Assembly (NCBI GenBank): GCA_963575645.1
Contig: OY754472.1
Coordinates: 3,038,001-3,102,000, forward strand
Source of the DNA: Xanthostigma xanthostigma
Taxonomy: Eukaryota > Arthropoda > Insecta > Raphidioptera > Raphidiidae
Direction: 5' to 3'
DNA length: 64,000 nt
The position numbers and the translations under genes are program-made. This document shows, in pieces, positions 37,601 to 45,572 of this stretch (positions within the stretch are counted from its first letter, which is position 1; each line of letters begins with the position of its first letter). The notes under the pieces were generated by a model that was not told the DNA's origin, searched no databases, and worked only from the letters and a program-made list of their open reading frames with translations.

Positions 37601-40600
37601 CAGTCGGTACTTACTCTGTGCTGCGGGGGCAGCGACGACGTCTGCGAAATGATAGTTTGGACCCCCCGCTATGTTCCGCCCTACAGACACAGGTAACACC
37701 CCGATCATGTATACAATGCTTAATACAGACTCAGCGCATGCGCCGGTGTTCAAATTTAACTTAACGTGTGATTTATAAATTATGAATTTTCGATTATTAC
37801 TGATGATTGTGAATGATTATTAATTATTGTGAGGTTATGTGATATTTATATTCGCCAAAATGAGTTTTAATATCAAAGAATATTTTTGTAAGTAGCTCTT
37901 TTCTATGTTAAAATTTAGCATATAGTCCAGTCAAAATAAACATTTCACTTTACTATAATTCGCATAGAGCTGAAAATTGGTACAGTTCTTAAGTGCACTA
38001 TTACAAATAAAATATCAAAAGTCTCCACCGATTCTACATCAGCTTCAAAATTTATTCAGGGTCAAAGGTCAAAAGTATCGGTTTTTTGCACTTTTCTCGT
38101 AAACGGCAAATCTTATCTAAAAAATAGGTCATACAAAAGTTGTAGATCATGCAATTGTCTACAAGAATTGTTCGTATACTTTTTTGACGTGATAACGTCT
38201 TATAAATTGATGAATCACCAATCTTATAAATTGATAAAACACCGGCTGCATGCACGAAAAAGTGTAACGTTCCTAACGTTCCGCCTGACTCTGTGCGTGC
38301 TTTTCTCGAAAACGGCCCTAACGATTTGGATGAAATTTACTGAAAAGGGATTTTGGGGGGCAAATAATCGTTTTAGCTAGGTCTCATCTCTCGAAAAAAT
38401 CGTTTTCATACAAATTTTATCATTATAAAAATCAATTTTTTGACGTATGAAAATACTTAAATATTGTAAGTTGGTTTTGGAATTTTAAATAAACAATGAA
38501 ACAATTGTTTTCAAAATATTATGACAGTTAATCTTTGAGACTTAAAATAAATACGAAAGAAAGAAAGTTAAAAAAAACAATTATATTATAGATGGTGAGC
38601 AATTTTAATAAATAAAATTAACCTAAATTTGAAGCAAAAGATGCAATATCATAGATTCGAATTATTATATAAATTTAGGTTATGTATTACGGAATACGTT
38701 ATCACGTAAAACTATCGTCCGTAAACCGACTTTACAGACAACCAATTTTTTTACACGAATCACTATTTATGAGATATGAGACTAAAATGTGTATGTACGT
38801 ACTGAACGTATTTATGAAAAATAACAATAAATACATATTAGTATTTTCGGCGTATGAAATCACCATTTCAAAAGAATGGTGATTCGTAGGGAAAAAAAGT
38901 ATAAGAACAATTTTTGTAGACAATTCCAGTATCTACAACTTTTGTCTGACCTATTTTTAGATAACATTTGCCGTTTACGAGAAAAGTGTAAAAAACAGAT
39001 ACTTCTGACCCTTGACCTTGAATAAATTTATGTAGGATCGGTGGGGACTTTTGATATTTCATTTGCAATAGTGTATTTAAGACCTGTACTAATTTTGAAT
39101 TTTCAACTCTATGCGAATTATTGTAAACCTGCCACTATTTTTTGTCTATTTTGACCGGACTAATAATTTAAAAACATTATAACAGAAACTACAAAGTAAA
39201 AAACAAACTCAAAATAATGCCCAAATTTAATTACAATTTTCTAGCCTACAAACCTATTCTTTAAAAAAACAAGTAGGGTTATTGGAATTGGTGTACCACT
39301 ATATCAGGATACTTAACTTGTAAAATAAAATTCTAACAAAATCACTGACTAATGAGGGATTTGTGAATCGAGCTTTATTAACATTACTTGCTCATCAAAG
39401 ATCCTGAAAACAGCTAATAAAAGAATAATCAAAAGTACGAATAGAGAAAAATAAGCGTAACAAAAAAAAAAAAAAAATAAGAATACATGCATTACGGTAG
39501 TGCCATGCAAAAATCTAACGACACAAAAAACAAGTCTACTTGTGTGAAAATTGAAAACACCAACATTTAAATTTCAGATGTTTTAACCTTTTTTTATGTT
39601 ACAATAGCTGAGAACGGTAACAGAACCGTCACCGTCTTGCGCAGTATGGAGGGTAGAGATAATGGCAACCATCTTATATGGGAGTAAAACTGAAAAAGTG
39701 TCCGTCTGAAAGCGTCAAATAATAGTTCAAAAAGTGACCAGAATGGCGCTAGTGTAGAAAAATTGTTTAATGTGAACTTTGCAGTTGTAGACGAAGTGAA
39801 GTATGCTGAAAGGAAATATTTAATATTTTTGGCGACTAGAGTAGTTAATATATTCACAGTAAATAAAACATCAATCGTTTTAGTTACTGCGCATGACTGT
39901 GACGGTTCTGTTACCGTTTGCATAGAGCTTGAAACAGAGTAATTACATACTAGTTGTAGATTTGTAAGTACATAAAAATCTTTACTAGTTGGCATTCATT
40001 ACTGTTGCAACTCCAAAAATAGAATATTCAAGTTATATTATTACAACAGTAGAAGGTTTTTATTTCATAAACGTACTTAGATTGCCAGATCTTTGACAAA
40101 ATATCACTTAAGGCCGTTTCACACGAGGCTAGAAACGCTGCTAGCCGGTAGGCTGGGTACGAAGCTGGAAATGACGTCACTGCGGGCTGCCTTGCTAGCT
40201 CAAAAGATAGGTTTTAAAATTAGAACACGGGCTATTTTCCCTGCTAGGCCCGCTGCTAGATATGAGCAAGAACCAATCGGGAAGCAGTATCTTGTCACGT
40301 GGGCACTTGAACAAACGCTCACAAACCAACATGGCTTCATTCTGCTCAGAGTCAGACAGCAGACACGTTTTGCTCTGTGTTTATATTCGAACTGTCACTG
40401 CGCACGCACCAGATCTATCCATAAAACAAGCATGAAAAATAGTCTCGTGTGAAGCGAGCACTTAAGAGCAATCAAGAAAACCAGCGCTAGAAAACTAGTA
40501 GACAAATCTAGCAAAGAATCTAGCCTCGTCTGCAGCGGTCTTTATTTCTGAGTGCAAAATTGTAGATTAATCCGACTCAAGCACGGGGCTAAAAATACAT

Positions 40601-42791
40601 CAGAAAATCACAATACAACATTGGCATAACAAAAATATATTCATCAAGACCAATCAGTTCAATTTGTTTGAATGAAAATATACCGCATTTGTTTGCGTCC
40701 ACGTGCGTATTATTCGTTTTATTAAAAAGACCAGGGATGTCCAGACTTTTTGCAGTAGCAGTAGCCAGTAAAGGCCGTTGCACACGAGGCTAGATTCCAT
40801 GCTAGATTTTCCTAGCAGTTTTCTAGATTGCTGTTATGTGCTCGCTTCACACGAGACGTCTTGTCAAGCTAGTTTTGTGAATAAATCTGGTGCGCACGCA
40901 GTGACAGTTCAAATATAAACACAGAGCAAAACGCGTCTGTTGTCTGACACTCTGACTCTCAGCAGAACGACGTCATGTTGGTTTGTGAGCGCTTGTTCAA
41001 GTCGCCCACGTAACAAAATACTGCTTCCTGATTGGTTCTTGCTCATACCTAGCAAGGAAATAGCCCCTATTCTAATTTTAAACCCCGTCTGTTGTCTGAC
41101 ACTGACTCTGAGCAGAATGACGTCATGTTGGTTTGTGGGCGCTTGTTCAAGTCGCCCACGTAACAAGATACTGCTTCCTGATTGGTTCTTGCTCATACCT
41201 AGCAGCGGACCTAGCAAGGAAATAGTCCCTGTTCTAATTTTAAAACCTATTTTGTGAGCTAGCAGGTAAGTCCACAGTGACGTCATTTCCAGCCTCGTAC
41301 CCAGTCTGCCGGCCAGCAAAACTCCAAACACTGTTTCTAGACTCGTGTGCAGCGACCTTAAGAGCTCTATTCAAAGACACCCCACATGACTAACTTAACA
41401 GACGAAGATCAATGAGGTTTCGCCTTCAGTAAGGAATAAGACTGTGTGCCGTTTTGCACGGAGCACTAAAAATGACTAATTTTAATTTGTAATTTTCATA
41501 AATTGATTTGCGTAATAAAGTACCAGCTGATATGGTTATTAAAGCATTATTTAACTTGGCATCTTCTTGTTAAAATTAGGCAAACCTGAAAACCTACTTT
41601 TTAAGTAGATATTATGTAGCACTACTAGTTAGTGATTTTAAGGCTTTCTTGTAGTTCAAGAGCTATCAAACATTTGTGGTTGGTATTTGAGGCAGGGTAA
41701 AATTTAATTAACACTCTTTTGTAATATCTGAGCACAAAATCGAAGACCTGGTTGAAGGGTAGTGCGGCCTAGCTATGAATTTTTAACTCGAGGACTTTTC
41801 TGCAAAGTCAAAAATTCAAAGGTTGGCTAGGCCCCACTACCCTTCAGACGCTACAAAAGAAGTGTTACACAAATTTTCACATTGCCTCAAATACCTATCC
41901 AAATATCTTTGACACTTCTATTATGATATAAAAATATTTAAACCCCTGAAACAAAGGGAATACTCTATCTTTGACATTAAATATTGATTTGTATTTTTCT
42001 TTTTAAAAAAATGTTACACATTCTTGGTAATGATAATGAGTTAATGCAGTAAACAACAAAGTCATTTTAAACGTGATTAAAATAGCAAGTGTAAATAAAC
42101 GATAGGAACTTGATTTTTACGCTGTAATATAAGCTATGTTGGAACATCAGAATTTTGCTCTGAAATGTGCTATTTTTATCTTACAAAAATGATAGAATCC
42201 AGACTTCTTTAGATTTATTGAGTACCATTTTCGTTGCATCATAAAATTATCTATATTCTAGTAAGCAAACCAAATCACTATAATAGTAAATATAAATTGT
42301 TAGCAGCTAGCTTATTGCGGTGTTGCTTTATTTTAGCGACAAGATTTGTGAATATTTCTCAAATACTATTGGCTGCTATTGCGTTATTAATATATAGGAT
42401 ACTATGGACATAGACGTACTGCACTAGACAAGACGTGTATATATATCTAATAATTAACTAAACAAACAGGTAATTGTAAAGTCAAGATGATATAAAATAA
42501 AATTATCGATCATTAAAAATGGGTGTTTGAAAATGTACGTCCAGTATTCACCCCTATGCGGCGGATCATAAGATGAAAAAAATGATGACATAATAATAAT
42601 ATACATAATATAGTACACCCCGTCTTTCAGGGACATTGAGTACTCGTGTACCTGTAGTATGACAGAAGTCCATTGGAGAGAACAAACCATCTTCTTTGGT
42701 ATCCTTTTAAGTAATTAGTCCACTTGAAAAGCCACCCTTTTAGTTCCGGTTCTCCTTGAGCTGGAGTTTTAGTAATTGCCGTTTCTGACAT
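24087..42791 (-). CDS. Osbp: Oxysterol-binding protein (OSBP), complete gene (8 exons)
   Basis: Join, minus strand: 42652-42791, 35046-35234, 34067-34325, 32329-32494, 28858-29123, 27847-28024, 26895-27526, 24087-24584; 775 residues, all junctions GT..AG and in frame. OSBP exchanges sterol and PI4P at ER-Golgi contact sites. Seen here: a PH domain at about 15-112 ([20 protein letters not shown]), a charged coiled-coil region at about 130-250, an FFAT-type motif EFFDCVA at 267-273 preceded by an acidic run, and the ORD from about 400 to the end with [12 protein letters not shown] (465-476) and the family signature EQVSHHPP (490-497). The C-terminus is WSMCPDIF. The length agrees with animal OSBP (about 780-800). 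Introns carry pogo, hAT, LINE and other repeats. The start is the ATG just ahead of the PH domain. No break is seen. Confidence 0.96.
24678..25184. mobile_element. pogo/Tigger-type MITE with duplicated 3' end
   Basis: The left end CAGTGTAAACTCTTTATAAC and the right end inverse AAAGAGTTTACACTG are flanked by TA. CAGT termini with TATAACG arms and TA targets are typical of pogo/Tigger. The right-hand ~115 bp is present twice in tandem: CTTTATAACG...AAATTCGTTATAAAGAG (to about 25070), then again to 25184. No transposase frame remains. Confidence 0.75.
25292..25468 (+). pseudogene. LINE reverse-transcriptase C-terminal remnant
   Basis: The frame 25292-25468 ends in TGA and encodes 58 residues, including [20 protein letters not shown] and [20 protein letters not shown]. 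The pattern 'YNKLP..LK.L....FK.ELK..L....FYS..E(Y/F)' is the familiar C-terminal end of non-LTR retrotransposon polymerases in insects. An in-frame TAA precedes it and no RT core is found upstream, so it is a 5'-truncated dead copy lying antisense inside an OSBP intron. Confidence 0.65.
25607..25667. repeat. (AT)n microsatellite
   Basis: An alternating TA run of about 60 bp, with a few G or T interruptions at each end. Confidence 0.9.
26283..26725 (+). repeat. Dispersed repeat, second copy of the 7485-7834 family
   Basis: Shares all blocks with 7485-7834, plus an extra ~90-bp AT-rich stretch (about 26595-26690) before AGAAATAAACTAGTTAAGCA. An (ATT)n tract sits just upstream (26262-26272), as at retroposon ends. 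Confidence 0.65.
26895..27526 (-). CDS. Osbp: OSBP exon 7 (ORD core)
   Basis: The acceptor TTTGTTTTCAG precedes GCAAAGATTT, and the exon ends GATCAACAG before GTAAGA. It encodes residues 400-610 with [32 protein letters not shown] and EQVSHHPP. In the family the two histidines of this signature bind the PI4P phosphate. Confidence 0.97.
27847..28024 (-). CDS. Osbp: OSBP exon 6
   Basis: The acceptor TTTTTGCAG precedes GTGCTCGTAC and the donor is GTAAGT. It encodes about 59 residues of the linker into the [23 protein letters not shown] then CIG. This segment is conserved just ahead of the sterol-binding domain. Confidence 0.94.
28201..28272 (-). repeat. tRNA-like SINE head in OSBP intron 5
   Basis: On the minus strand it reads GGGGAGGTAGAACGGTTGCC then TCATAACCTGAAGG, which resembles an A box and a CAT anticodon loop, and ends TGGTTTGATCCCGG, a B-box-like element. 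The 5' and 3' acceptor strands do not pair well (CTGAGGTGG against GAGGGTG), so a tRNA-derived SINE is likelier than a working tRNA-Met. Confidence 0.45.
28593..28816. mobile_element. TA-flanked MITE with CCGTATTTTTCGGAC ends
   Basis: The left end is CCGTATTTTTCGGACTATAA and the right end CTGAAAAATACGG, with TA on both sides. It sits about 40 bp inside the intron from the OSBP exon 5 donor. A lone copy of the same end is at 63609-63628. Confidence 0.65.
28858..29123 (-). CDS. Osbp: OSBP exon 5 (FFAT-motif exon)
   Basis: The acceptor TTTTTTCGCAG precedes ATGTAAACATAG; the exon ends ACTAAGCAG before GTAAGC. It encodes residues 252-340, with five Glu, then [15 protein letters not shown] motifs bind VAP proteins on the ER membrane; the acidic lead and EFFD core fit. 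Downstream is a Ser/Asn-rich low-complexity stretch, the type usually phosphorylated in OSBP. Confidence 0.94.
29208..29765 (+). repeat. GGCCAAGTGCGAGT-type retroposon
   Basis: It starts GGCCAAGTGCGAGTCTGACT and CGCGTACCGAGG and ends with GACGGACAGACAGACGGACA, then TGACCCTATTCC and GAGGTACGGAACCCTAAAAA. This pair of ends is a familiar interspersed repeat in many insects. The interior is non-coding. Confidence 0.6.
30974..31015. repeat. 42-bp perfect palindrome
   Basis: Each half, read toward the centre, is ATTAATAAAATTACGTTGTT + A, and the centre is at 30994/30995. It lies between the end of a retroposon tail and the right arm of the surrounding element. Confidence 0.9.
31313..31749. mobile_element. 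hAT-type MITE with perfect 8-bp target duplication
   Basis: CTCTGCAC (31305-31312) | TTGTGATGTGCCGGAT ... ATCCGGCACATCACTA | CTCTGCAC (31750-31757). The duplication joins the two halves of the surrounding inverted arm exactly, which proves the insertion. The inside is rich in GATACGGAT repeats and contains a further inverted pair, ATATTGCACATC (about 31434) and GATGTGCAATAT (about 31540). No transposase is encoded. Confidence 0.9.
32329..32494 (-). CDS. Osbp: OSBP exon 4 (coiled coil)
   Basis: The acceptor TTTATTGCAG precedes GCGTGTAACG; the exon ends AGGCCAA before GTAGGT. It encodes [20 protein letters not shown] and a helix rich in Glu/Gln/Arg ([18 protein letters not shown]), likely the coiled-coil or dimerisation region. 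Confidence 0.93.
32495..34066. other. OSBP intron 3
   Basis: AT-rich non-coding DNA. I see no strong inverted repeat, microsatellite or exon; the open frames at 32721 and 32943 are AT-rich chance frames. A tRNA-like fragment near 33862 is doubtful. Confidence 0.6.
34067..34325 (-). CDS. Osbp: OSBP exon 3 (post-PH helix region)
   Basis: The acceptor CCTATTTAG precedes CCGTGCGATG; the exon ends TTAAAT before GTAAGT. It encodes a short acidic/glycine run ([12 protein letters not shown]) and then an amphipathic helix, [20 protein letters not shown], continuing to SNAMLN. Confidence 0.94.
34439..34983 (+). mobile_element. pogo/Tigger element remnant keeping a transposase N-terminus
   Basis: The ends CAGTATAAACTCCATTTAAC and GAGTTTATGCTG are inverted and flanked by TA. 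An ATG at 34761 opens [20 protein letters not shown] then [20 protein letters not shown], stopping after MDYFF. This is the N-terminal helix-turn-helix (CENP-B/psq type) start of Tigger-like transposases; the DDE domain is deleted. The coding strand is opposite to OSBP, in its intron 2. Confidence 0.8.
35046..35234 (-). CDS. Osbp: OSBP exon 2 (second half of PH domain)
   Basis: The acceptor TTTTTTTTAG precedes GAATCAAGCG; the donor is GTAAGT. It encodes [20 protein letters not shown] and [20 protein letters not shown], with the invariant tryptophan of the last PH helix. Confidence 0.96.
36488..36722. mobile_element. hAT-type MITE, copy 2, with perfect 8-bp duplication
   Basis: GGTTCAAA (36480-36487) | CACGAAGTCTGTAATCAGGA ... 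TCCTGGTTACAGACTTCGTG | GGTTCAAA (36723-36730). It is the same family as 22315-22601, and the interior is well conserved (TTCGGTTCTTTCCGCCTGTT, CGTTACCCAGTAGCTGACGC). Confidence 0.88.
37045..37318. repeat. Inverted-repeat element with ~80-bp arms
   Basis: The left arm (about 37045-37130) contains AAGTTCAAAAACTAAAACCC, GACTACCGAAAAGTATGAAA and CCGTGGTCATAT. The right arm (about 37226-37318) holds the inverse, with TTTCATATTTTTCAGTAGTC and GGGTTTTAGTTTTTGAACTT. The loop is about 95 bp. Non-coding. Confidence 0.65.
37925..39160. mobile_element. TA-flanked element with ~265-bp inverted repeats, hosting element A
   Basis: TA | GTCCAGTCAAAATAAACA ... TATTTTGACCGGAC | TA. Arms 37925-38183 and about 38895-39160 pair through TCGCATAGAGCTGAAAATTG, AAAGTCTCCACCGATTCTAC, CGTAAACGGCAAAT and GTTGTAGA. 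Element A (38184-38750, 95%-like identity to 9614-10195 by eye) occupies the centre. A second inverted pair, ACACGAATCAC / GTGATTCG, lies at 38752 and 38878. Confidence 0.75.
39606..39939. mobile_element. TA-family palindromic MITE, copy 4 (with ~200-bp insert)
   Basis: The left arm GAGAACGGTAACAGAACCGT then CTTGCGCAGTA and the right arm TACTGCGCATGACTGTGACG then GTTCTGTTACCGTTTGC pair. Between the arms is extra sequence starting TGGAGGGTAGAGATAATGGC. The same TATGGAGGGTA motif forms a small hairpin at 22992-23022. Confidence 0.6.
40111..40541. mobile_element. PIF/Harbinger-type MITE, copy C
   Basis: TTA (40108-40110) | AGGCCGTTTCACACGAGGCT ... AGCCTCGTCTGCAGCGGTCT | TTA (40542-40544). Intact inverted ends and 3-bp duplication. 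TTCACACGAG in the end is close to the common Harbinger terminus. Confidence 0.8.
40772..41358. mobile_element. PIF/Harbinger-type MITE, copy D, with internal tandem duplication
   Basis: TAA (40769-40771) | AGGCCGTTGCACACGAGGCT ... CTCGTGTGCAGCGACCT | TAA (41359-41361). Relative to the other copies it is inverted and longer because about 160 bp, from TCTGTTGTCTGACACTGACT through GAACGACGTCATGTTGG and TTCCTGATTGGTTCTTGCTC to ATTCTAATTTTAAA, occurs twice (about 40935-41088 and 41089-41243). The long frames seen here on both strands come from this repeat. Confidence 0.8.
41700..41905. repeat. Inverted-repeat element; half-copy at 8590-8705
   Basis: The left part ACTCTTTTGTAATATCTGAG and CGAAGACCTGGTTGAAGGGT then AGTGCGGCCTAGC is inverted as GGCTAGGCCCCACTACCCTT and CAGACGCTACAAAAGAAGTG. 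In 8590-8705 only one orientation is present (GGTTGGCTAGAGGACCACTA). Confidence 0.55.
42652..42791 (-). CDS. Osbp: OSBP exon 1 (start codon and first half of PH domain)
   Basis: The ATG at 42789-42791 opens [20 protein letters not shown] and continues into the PH strands [20 protein letters not shown] then GLLSYY before the donor GTACAC. An in-frame ATG that is well placed just before the domain, together with joining to exon 2, makes the start likely. Confidence 0.95.
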
Positions 42792-43090
42792 TTTTTATTA
42801 CTGATCGATGTGACACTTCTTATTACCAGAAAGATATTAGAACCACCATTATTTCTGCATAACTTTTGTTAATCTATCACCGCCAGTGACATGTTGGCAA
42901 ATAGTGGCCAAATGAGAAAGCTGCATGACAACTGCAGCAGTGACACCATCTGACTAATAGAAAAATACCTAAACTTGTATTTGCATATTTGACATTTCTA
43001 GCGTCGGTAAATTCTTATTCGATCTTACCGGCATCTTACCATCTAAAAATTTACCTTTTGTTCCGCGTTAATATAGGTTAGAATTTTGAC
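42792..43090. promoter_or_regulatory. Shared divergent promoter interval, OSBP (-) and TMEM134-like (+)
   Basis: Only 299 bp separate the two start codons, which point away from each other. No TATA box is clear. It contains the inverted pairs GCTGCATGACAACTGCAGC and TAAATTCTTATTC...ATCTTACCGGCATCTTACC tracts. Transcription start sites cannot be placed from sequence alone. Confidence 0.55.
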
Positions 43091-43233
43091 ATGTCTCGCA
43101 ATTTTGGTGTTCAAAGAAATAATGAAAAAAGATTTTCAATTGATGATGCGTTCGAAGAAGAAACGGACGATATGGATCAAGAGAACTGCATGCCGCCAAA
43201 CCGAAATTCTTCAAATGCGTCGGATATGACGAG
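43091..43233 (+). CDS. TMEM134: TMEM134-like exon 1
   Basis: The ATG at 43091 opens MSRNFGVQRNNEKRFSIDDA; the exon ends GATATGACGAG before GTAGAC. It is an acidic cytosolic segment with the conserved FSIDDAF motif. Confidence 0.87.
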
Positions 43234-43955
43234 GTAGACAATTATATTCAAAGCCAAGCCCTTTTACAATTTTTTTTTTTGAATTTTAAAAGATTTTTAA
43301 TAAAAGTTCACTAAACGAAAAATTATTCACTCGAAAAACACTCATTTTAAACCATGTGATTAATAAAAACAATTTGTTAATGGCTAGTAACTAGTCTTAT
43401 ATTAATAACAAAATATACCATGTCTGACTGTATTCGCGTTAAAAAAACCTATTTAACATGAAAATCTAACTAAGTACGTTACGTAAAGTACTACATTATG
43501 CTTAAAAATTATTATTTGTAAGCATGTCATATGAAGAATTCAATGTATTAAATATTTGGCAAATCTATGTAAATACGAGGTCTTTAAACGAGTACATTGA
43601 TTTTTTTTTCAGAACGTACAGACTAACTCATGAAACGTCGAGAGACAGCGATTCATTAATACACGAGGGTTCTTTGACCGATTTAACAACGAGTGGAAGT
43701 TGCTTCACTCATCCGAAGGTTCGTGAAAATTGGCGCATGGTTTTAGCGGCCATAACGCTACTGTTAATAGGTATAGGTCTATTGGCAACCGGTGCAATGG
43801 CATTGGCCGCGCCAGAGTCCGGACTACAGGGTGCCGTGTTTCTGCTAGCGGGCTTAATTTGTTTCGTACCGGGAGCGTATCACGTCGTATTTATTTATAT
43901 GGCAGCTAGGGGACGCCGAGGTTATAGTTTTCATCAGTTACCGCTTTTTACATAA
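43091..43955 (+). CDS. TMEM134: TMEM134-like membrane protein, two exons
   Basis: Join of 43091-43233 and 43613-43955; the junction AG|A keeps frame and gives 161 residues. Seen here: the N-terminal FSIDDAFEEE, which matches the conserved FSIDDAFE start of TMEM134, a hydrophilic Ser/Thr/Asp-rich segment, WRMVLAAITLLLIGIGLLAT (TM1, about 90-113), a second helix about 121-144 (AVFLLAGLICFVPGAYHVVF), and the tail GRRGYSFHQLPLFT. FVPGAYHVVFIY and RG..F..LP.F are family hallmarks. TMEM134 proteins are small two-pass membrane proteins of uncertain function. It is shorter than the ~195-residue human form; the central linker is reduced. It is divergent from OSBP. A candidate AATAAA lies at 44116-44121. 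Confidence 0.88.
43613..43955 (+). CDS. TMEM134: TMEM134-like exon 2 (both membrane segments)
   Basis: The acceptor TTTTTTTTTCAG precedes AACGTACAGACT. It encodes residues 48-161, with two hydrophobic helices separated by a short APESGLQG turn, and ends PLFT TAA. Confidence 0.92.
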
Positions 43956-44121
43956 AATTGTGATCTGTTTTTTTTATATTTATACTGACTAGAATACTAT
44001 ATTTTTCCATTAGTTCTAAATTAGTTTGTCTAAACGAAACATGCTTTGAGAATAGAGATGTGCTAAAAATTTTAATATCTGAAGCAGAATCGTTCGGCAA
44101 GTAGTTCACTTCGGTTAATAA

Positions 44122-44541
44122 AATCCGCTGCACACGAGGCTAAAAACGCTTCTAGATTTGCCTACTAGTTTTCTAGCGCTGGTTTTCATAATCGCTGTTA
44201 TGTGCTAGCTTCACACGAGACGTCTTTTCAAGCTAGTTTTGGGGATAGATCTGGTGCGCGCGCAGTGACAGTTCAAATATACACAGAGCAGAACGCGTCT
44301 ATTGTCTGACTGAGCAGAACGACGCCATGTTGGTTTGTGGGCGTTTGTTCAAGTCGCCCACGTGACAAGATACTGCTTCCTGATTGGTTCTTGCTCATAC
44401 CGAGCTGCGGACCAAGCAAGGAAAATAGCCCTTGTTCTCATTTTAAAACCTATCTTGTGACGCTATGTCCAGCTTCGTACCCAGCCTACCGGCCAGCAGA
44501 ATTCCAAGCAGTGTTTCTAGCCTCGTGTGCGTGCATGGGCT
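44122..44541. mobile_element. PIF/Harbinger-type MITE, copy E (worn)
   Basis: Ends CCGCTGCACACGAGGCTAAA and GCCTCGTGTGCGTGCATGGG are inverted but eroded; no clean duplication remains. The interior matches the other copies (ACGCCATGTTGGTTTGTGGG, CTTCCTGATTGGTTCTTGCT). Confidence 0.65.
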
Positions 44542-45341
44542 TTAAATCTAATATATAAAAATGAATGTTCGTTCATCTGTTCGTTTATCTGATTATGAAT
44601 TAACTTTGGTTAGTTTGTTGTGCACCCGCCCGCGATGTTTTCTGGACAAAAAAAATGTACAAACATTGGGTTTTAAAGTGTTTTTGGCTCCATTACTGTG
44701 TTTCATCTCAATCGCGTCTGAAGTTAACTATAAACAAGAGTAGTTAATTTCTGTATCACAAAATATAAGCGAACGATATTAAACTTATAGCTGTCACTAT
44801 CTAATAGGCGTTTTCAAAAATTATATGACAGCTAATGTAATGAACGGACACTTTGTCACAGGGTGGCCACAAAAAAAGTTGAAAAACATTTTGAAAATGT
44901 TCGCTCGAATATATCTGTGACATCATTAATTTCGACAAAAATTAAAGACAGTTTGGAATGACAGCTTGAAATTTATCGACCCTTGAGAAGACAAAAGAAG
45001 CACGCTTTGTTAACTTTTTATGTGAATCAATTTTGATAGACAAAACACAAAAACTTGACAGTCAGTATAAACTTAATATTTTATGTCGAACATGCAGCTC
45101 ATAAAAAAATCGAATATTTTTCTAAATGAATAAATGTAAAAAATGATTTGCCTCACGACATGATGTGTAATTGGGCTTTTGAATGATTTTTTTTTTGTCA
45201 TAAATGGAAAGATCGTATATAAGTTTTATAACAAAACTATTTTTCTTTTTTTTATTTTCGTTATAATTCAAAAGTTATATCAAATTAAAAATAAATTTTT
45301 GTACCCAGTTCCGAGAACGCGCCGACATTTCCCGAACATAA

Positions 45342-45572
45342 TGTGACGTCATAATGTTTTAGTCAATACACATGTAGAAGCCATTGATAGTAAACTGCGT
45401 ATATATGTCGCCGGGATATTGTCAAACCCGTGATGTTATAATTTCACTTAGTGAAATTATAATATCACGAATCTTTGTCAATCGTGATGTTGTAATTTCA
45501 CTAGTGAAATTACAAAATCACGGATTTGACAATATCCCGGCGACATATACATTTTACCATTATGACGTCACA
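45342..45572. mobile_element. Palindromic hairpin element
   Basis: Outer arms GTGACGTCATAATG / CATTATGACGTCAC and inner arms GTCGCCGGGATATTGTCAAA / TTTGACAATATCCCGGCGAC enclose two further small palindromes, TTTCACTTAGTGAAA and TTTCACTAGTGAAA. The result is a stem of stems, non-coding and of MITE type. Confidence 0.7.

Larger units (their letters stand above)
35235..42651. other. OSBP intron 1 (7.4 kb)
   Basis: Exon 1 joins exon 2 in frame (AG|G gives arginine), so no exon is missing. Contents: a hAT-type MITE (36488), an inverted-repeat element (37045-37318), a composite TA-flanked element with nested element A (37925-39160), a palindromic MITE (39606), two Harbinger-type MITEs (40111, 40772) and an inverted repeat around 41700-41905. 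Confidence 0.7.

Noticed and set aside
39594-39995. 133-residue open frame on the minus strand
   Set aside because: It spans the arms of a palindromic MITE.
40909-41331. 140-residue open frame on the minus strand
   Set aside because: It lies wholly in a Harbinger-type MITE, repeats itself because of the internal duplication, and matches no protein family I know.
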